Positions 61,892-64,000 of a stretch of 64,000 bases of DNA are shown piece by piece. The notes under the pieces are model-generated. The model did not search any database. It was not told where the DNA came from and saw only the letters and a program-made list of their open reading frames with translations. Source of the DNA: Thermocatellispora tengchongensis (lineage in GTDB: Bacteria > Actinomycetota > Actinomycetes > Streptosporangiales > Streptosporangiaceae). The position numbers and the translations under genes were made by a program. The stretch spans positions 1 through 64,000 of the forward strand of contig NZ_JACHGN010000005.1 in NCBI RefSeq assembly GCF_014202315.1, in the 5' to 3' direction. The stretch's first letter is position 1, and every line of letters begins with the position of its first letter.

Positions 61892-62956
61892 TCAGCCCGC
61901 GCGCGCCTCCTCGGCTATGGCCTGGGCGAAGGCGTCGACCTCGGCCTCGGTGGTGTCGTAGGAGCACATCCAGCGCACCTCGCCGGTGGCGTCGTCCCAG
62001 GTGTAGAAGCGAAAGCGCTTGCGCAGCCGGTCGGCGACCCCGGGGGGCAGGATCGCGAAGACCGCGTTGGCCTGGGTGGGCTGGGTGATCCGGACGCCGG
62101 GCACCCCGGCCACGGCGCGGGCGAGCCTGGCGGCCATCGCGTTGGCCCGGCCCGCGTTGCGCAGCCACAGGTCGCCCGCGAGCAGCGCCTCGAACTGCGC
62201 CGAGACGAAGCGCATCTTCGACGGGAGCTGCATCGCGGTCTTGCGCACGTAGCCCACGCCGCGGGCCGCCGCGTCGTTGAGGACCACGACCGCCTCGCCG
62301 AACAGCAGGCCGATCTTGGTGCCGCCGAAGGAGAGCGCGTCCACGCCGGCGTCGGTGGTCAGGGCGCGCAGCGGCACGCCCAGCGACGCGGCGGCGTTGG
62401 CGATGCGGGCGCCGTCCACGTGCACGAGCAGCCCGAGCCCGTGGGCGTGCTCGCAGATCGCCGCGACCTCCTCGGGGGTGTAGACGGTGCCCAGCTCGGT
62501 GGCGTTGGAGATCGAGACGACCTTCGGCTGCGCGCGGTGCACGTCGCCGAAGCCCCACGCCTGGCGGTCGATCAGCTCCGGGGTGAGCTTGCCGTCGGGC
62601 GTGGGCACGGTCAGCAGCTTGATCCCGCCGGTGACCTCGGGCGCGCCGCCCTCGTCCACGTTGATGTGCGCGGTCTCCGCGCAGATCACCGACTCCCACG
62701 GCGCGCACATCGAGCGCAGGGCCACGACGTTGGCCCCGGTGCCGTTGAAGACCGGCCAGGCGCGGGCGGCGGGGCCGAGGTGGGCCCGGAAGACCTCCTG
62801 CAGCGCCTCGGTGTACACGTCGTCGCCGTAGGCGGGCTGGTGGCCCTCGTTGGCCCGCGCCACCGCCGCGATCACCTCGGGATGGGCGCCGGCGTAGTTG
62901 TCGCTGGCGAAGCCGCGGGAGTGCGGGTCGTGCCGGCGGGTGGTGGCGCCGGTCAC
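61892..62956 (-). CDS. Threonine-aldolase/beta-eliminating-lyase-like PLP enzyme
   Basis: 354 aa from GTG 62956, which overlaps the SDR stop as GTGA. Motifs: SDNYAGAHPEV, NGTGANVVAL, ETAHINVDEGGAPE, VHVDGARIANAA with PLP Asp, and SFGGTKIGLLFGE with PLP Lys. Low-specificity L-threonine aldolases cleave threonine to glycine and acetaldehyde; related lyases share the fold. The operon with an SDR and a DUF6421-like protein suggests a specific pathway. Confidence 0.88.
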   Translation of the reverse strand: MTGATTRRHDPHSRGFASDNYAGAHPEVIAAVARANEGHQPAYGDDVYTEALQEVFRAHLGPAARAWPVFNGTGANVVALRSMCAPWESVICAETAHINVDEGGAPEVTGGIKLLTVPTPDGKLTPELIDRQAWGFGDVHRAQPKVVSISNATELGTVYTPEEVAAICEHAHGLGLLVHVDGARIANAAASLGVPLRALTTDAGVDALSFGGTKIGLLFGEAVVVLNDAAARGVGYVRKTAMQLPSKMRFVSAQFEALLAGDLWLRNAGRANAMAARLARAVAGVPGVRITQPTQANAVFAILPPGVADRLRKRFRFYTWDDATGEVRWMCSYDTTEAEVDAFAQAIAEEARAG

Positions 62957-63624
62957 CTGGTGAGTTCCAGCCGCTGTCCGTTGAGCTCCTCGGCGGGGCG
63001 GTCCCACAGGCCCGCGATGACCTCGGCGAGGCTCTCGACGTCGGTGAACCCGGTGAACTTGGCGTCGGGCTTGGCGCTCCGCATGGCGTCGTTGACCAGG
63101 GCCTTGACGACCAGGATGGTGGCGGCCGAGCCGGTGCCGCGCAGCGCGTCGGCCAGGGCGAGCGTCCACGCCTCGGCGGCGGCCTTGGCGGCGGCGTACG
63201 CGGCGTCGCCCTGGCCGGGCCGCTGCGCGGCGGTCGCAGAGACGATCACGAAGCGGCCGTTGCGGCTTTCGGCCAGCAGCGGCTCGAAGGCCAGCGAGAC
63301 GAGCTGGAGCGTGCGGATGAGCAGGTCGTGCAGGAGGTCCCAGTCCTCCAGGTCGGTGTCGGCGAAGGTCTTGCCGCCGCGCCAGCCCCCGACGAGGTGC
63401 ACGACGCCGTCGACGCGGCCGTACTTCACCGCGATGTCCCGGGCGAGGTCGCCGACGGCGTGCGGCTGGAGCAGGTCGGCCACGAACTGCTCGGCGCCCG
63501 CGATCTCGGGCTGGGGCCGCGCGTCCACCGCGACGACGGTGTCACCTGCGGCGGCCAGCCGCCGTACGACGGCCTGGCCCGCGGGGCCTCCGGCCCCGGT
63601 GACGACGACAACCCTCTGGTCCAT
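62953..63624 (-). CDS. Short-chain dehydrogenase/reductase
   Basis: 223 aa. VVVTGAGGPAGQAVVRRL with the Gly-rich NAD(P) loop, VDARPQP, VHLVGGWRGGKTF, and the active-site YAAAK (Tyr/Lys) in DAAYAAAKAAAEAW. The catalytic Ser is in the FVIVSATAAQ strand. Stop and start are coupled to both neighbours (TGATG upstream, GTGA downstream). Substrate unknown. Confidence 0.9.
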   Translation of the reverse strand: MDQRVVVVTGAGGPAGQAVVRRLAAAGDTVVAVDARPQPEIAGAEQFVADLLQPHAVGDLARDIAVKYGRVDGVVHLVGGWRGGKTFADTDLEDWDLLHDLLIRTLQLVSLAFEPLLAESRNGRFVIVSATAAQRPGQGDAAYAAAKAAAEAWTLALADALRGTGSAATILVVKALVNDAMRSAKPDAKFTGFTDVESLAEVIAGLWDRPAEELNGQRLELTR

Positions 63625-64000
63625 CAGCGAATCCCCCTAGTGGAATCGACGACACTGCTGAGCTTACGGCGGAGCGCCTCGTAGAACATGCTCAGGGGGA
63701 ATTCGTCGGGGAGCACGGCGTCCACGATCGCCTTCGTACTGCTTCGCATGTCCTGCCCCGGTTCTGCCTCCGGAAGCGCGTCCACACCGCGATTCCACAC
63801 CGAGGCGGGATGAGGATCTACGTACTTCGCCACAAGCCGGTACGCCGCCAGCCAGTGCGCCAGCTTGGAGCGGTCGATGCCGTCGCGGTACAGCTTGTCC
63901 ACCTCGCCCCGCAGGTCGGCCACGCCGTCGGGCACCCGCGGCCAGTCGATGGTGAGCCGGTTGTCGGTCCACCGCACGACGTCGTTGCGGTGCAGGTAGG
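63624..64000 (-). CDS. DUF6421-like protein, 3' part only (5' end outside window)
   Basis: The frame is open to the window edge and begins YLHRNDVVRWTDN. C-terminal portion of about 125 residues, mostly helical, with WPRVPDGVADLRGEVDKLYRD and LAHWLAAYRLVAKYVDPHP, which I associate with DUF6421 proteins found beside SDR and aldolase genes in actinomycetes. Function unknown. Its TGA shares one base with the SDR ATG. Confidence 0.6.
   Translation of the reverse strand, partial: YLHRNDVVRWTDNRLTIDWPRVPDGVADLRGEVDKLYRDGIDRSKLAHWLAAYRLVAKYVDPHPASVWNRGVDALPEAEPGQDMRSSTKAIVDAVLPDEFPLSMFYEALRRKLSSVVDSTRGIR

Overview
The window is high-GC (about 70 %) actinobacterial DNA. A filamentous or Streptosporangiales-type actinomycete is the best guess. 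Supporting signs are the glnE/glnA2 neighbourhood, an F420-dependent NADP reductase, SARP and NarL-type regulators, GTG/TTG starts, an apparently leaderless map gene, and a cutinase that closely resembles the polyester hydrolases of thermophilic actinomycetes. No rRNA, tRNA or CRISPR array was recognised.

Region 1 (1 to about 15.85 kb) is the right-hand part of an integrated mobile element whose left end lies outside the window. A tyrosine integrase (14525-15799, +) sits at the edge. A winged-helix replication-initiator-like gene reads away from it. About 18 mostly small, tightly overlapping minus-strand genes follow. They include a C5-cytosine methyltransferase, a DUF3560 plus NPPF-motif methyltransferase, an ArdC-N-like protein, two PP-loop (PAPS-reductase-like) proteins, a protein resembling the tRNA-guanine transglycosylase/DpdA superfamily, and many small cysteine-rich proteins. 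Together this looks like a DNA-modification and anti-restriction cargo. Two sets of dispersed inverted repeats (GATTGCG-N4-CGCTATC and TGACGCGTCAG) sit in its intergenic spaces and probably mark its control circuit. One small gene has a 1-nt frameshift. A truncated ricin-lectin fragment lies just beyond the boundary.

Region 2 (16-28.6 kb) is chromosomal. It holds a PET-hydrolase-like cutinase, an aromatic-acid-exporter-like membrane protein, and a nitrogen block (glnE, class I amidotransferase, hot-dog thioesterase-like protein, glnA2 with a GlnR-type box). A soluble Ser/Thr kinase and a 1.4-kb decayed repeat region follow.

Region 3 (28.6-49 kb) contains a fused SARP-receiver-HTH regulator with its histidine kinase, nadE, a TetR/MFS efflux pair, a second MFS, and panB. 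Next come a threonine-dehydratase-like gene preceded by tandem micro-ORFs, a cystathionine gamma-synthase/lyase, and an ABC exporter with its own two-component system. An F420-NADP reductase, a LysR regulator, map and an orphan HATPase complete it.

Region 4 (49-64 kb) holds a CtaG/CopD-CopC copper block, then an XRE-TPR regulator divergent from a 43-aa secreted peptide gene (a candidate RRNPP-like signalling pair). PucR next to a xanthine-dehydrogenase large subunit, a SecDF-P1-head/excalibur protein, ald, DUF3105/DUF305 proteins and a DUF3467 protein follow. The region ends in an operon of a DUF6421-like protein (cut by the window end), an SDR and a threonine-aldolase-like enzyme. All identifications are by motif reading; no database search was run.
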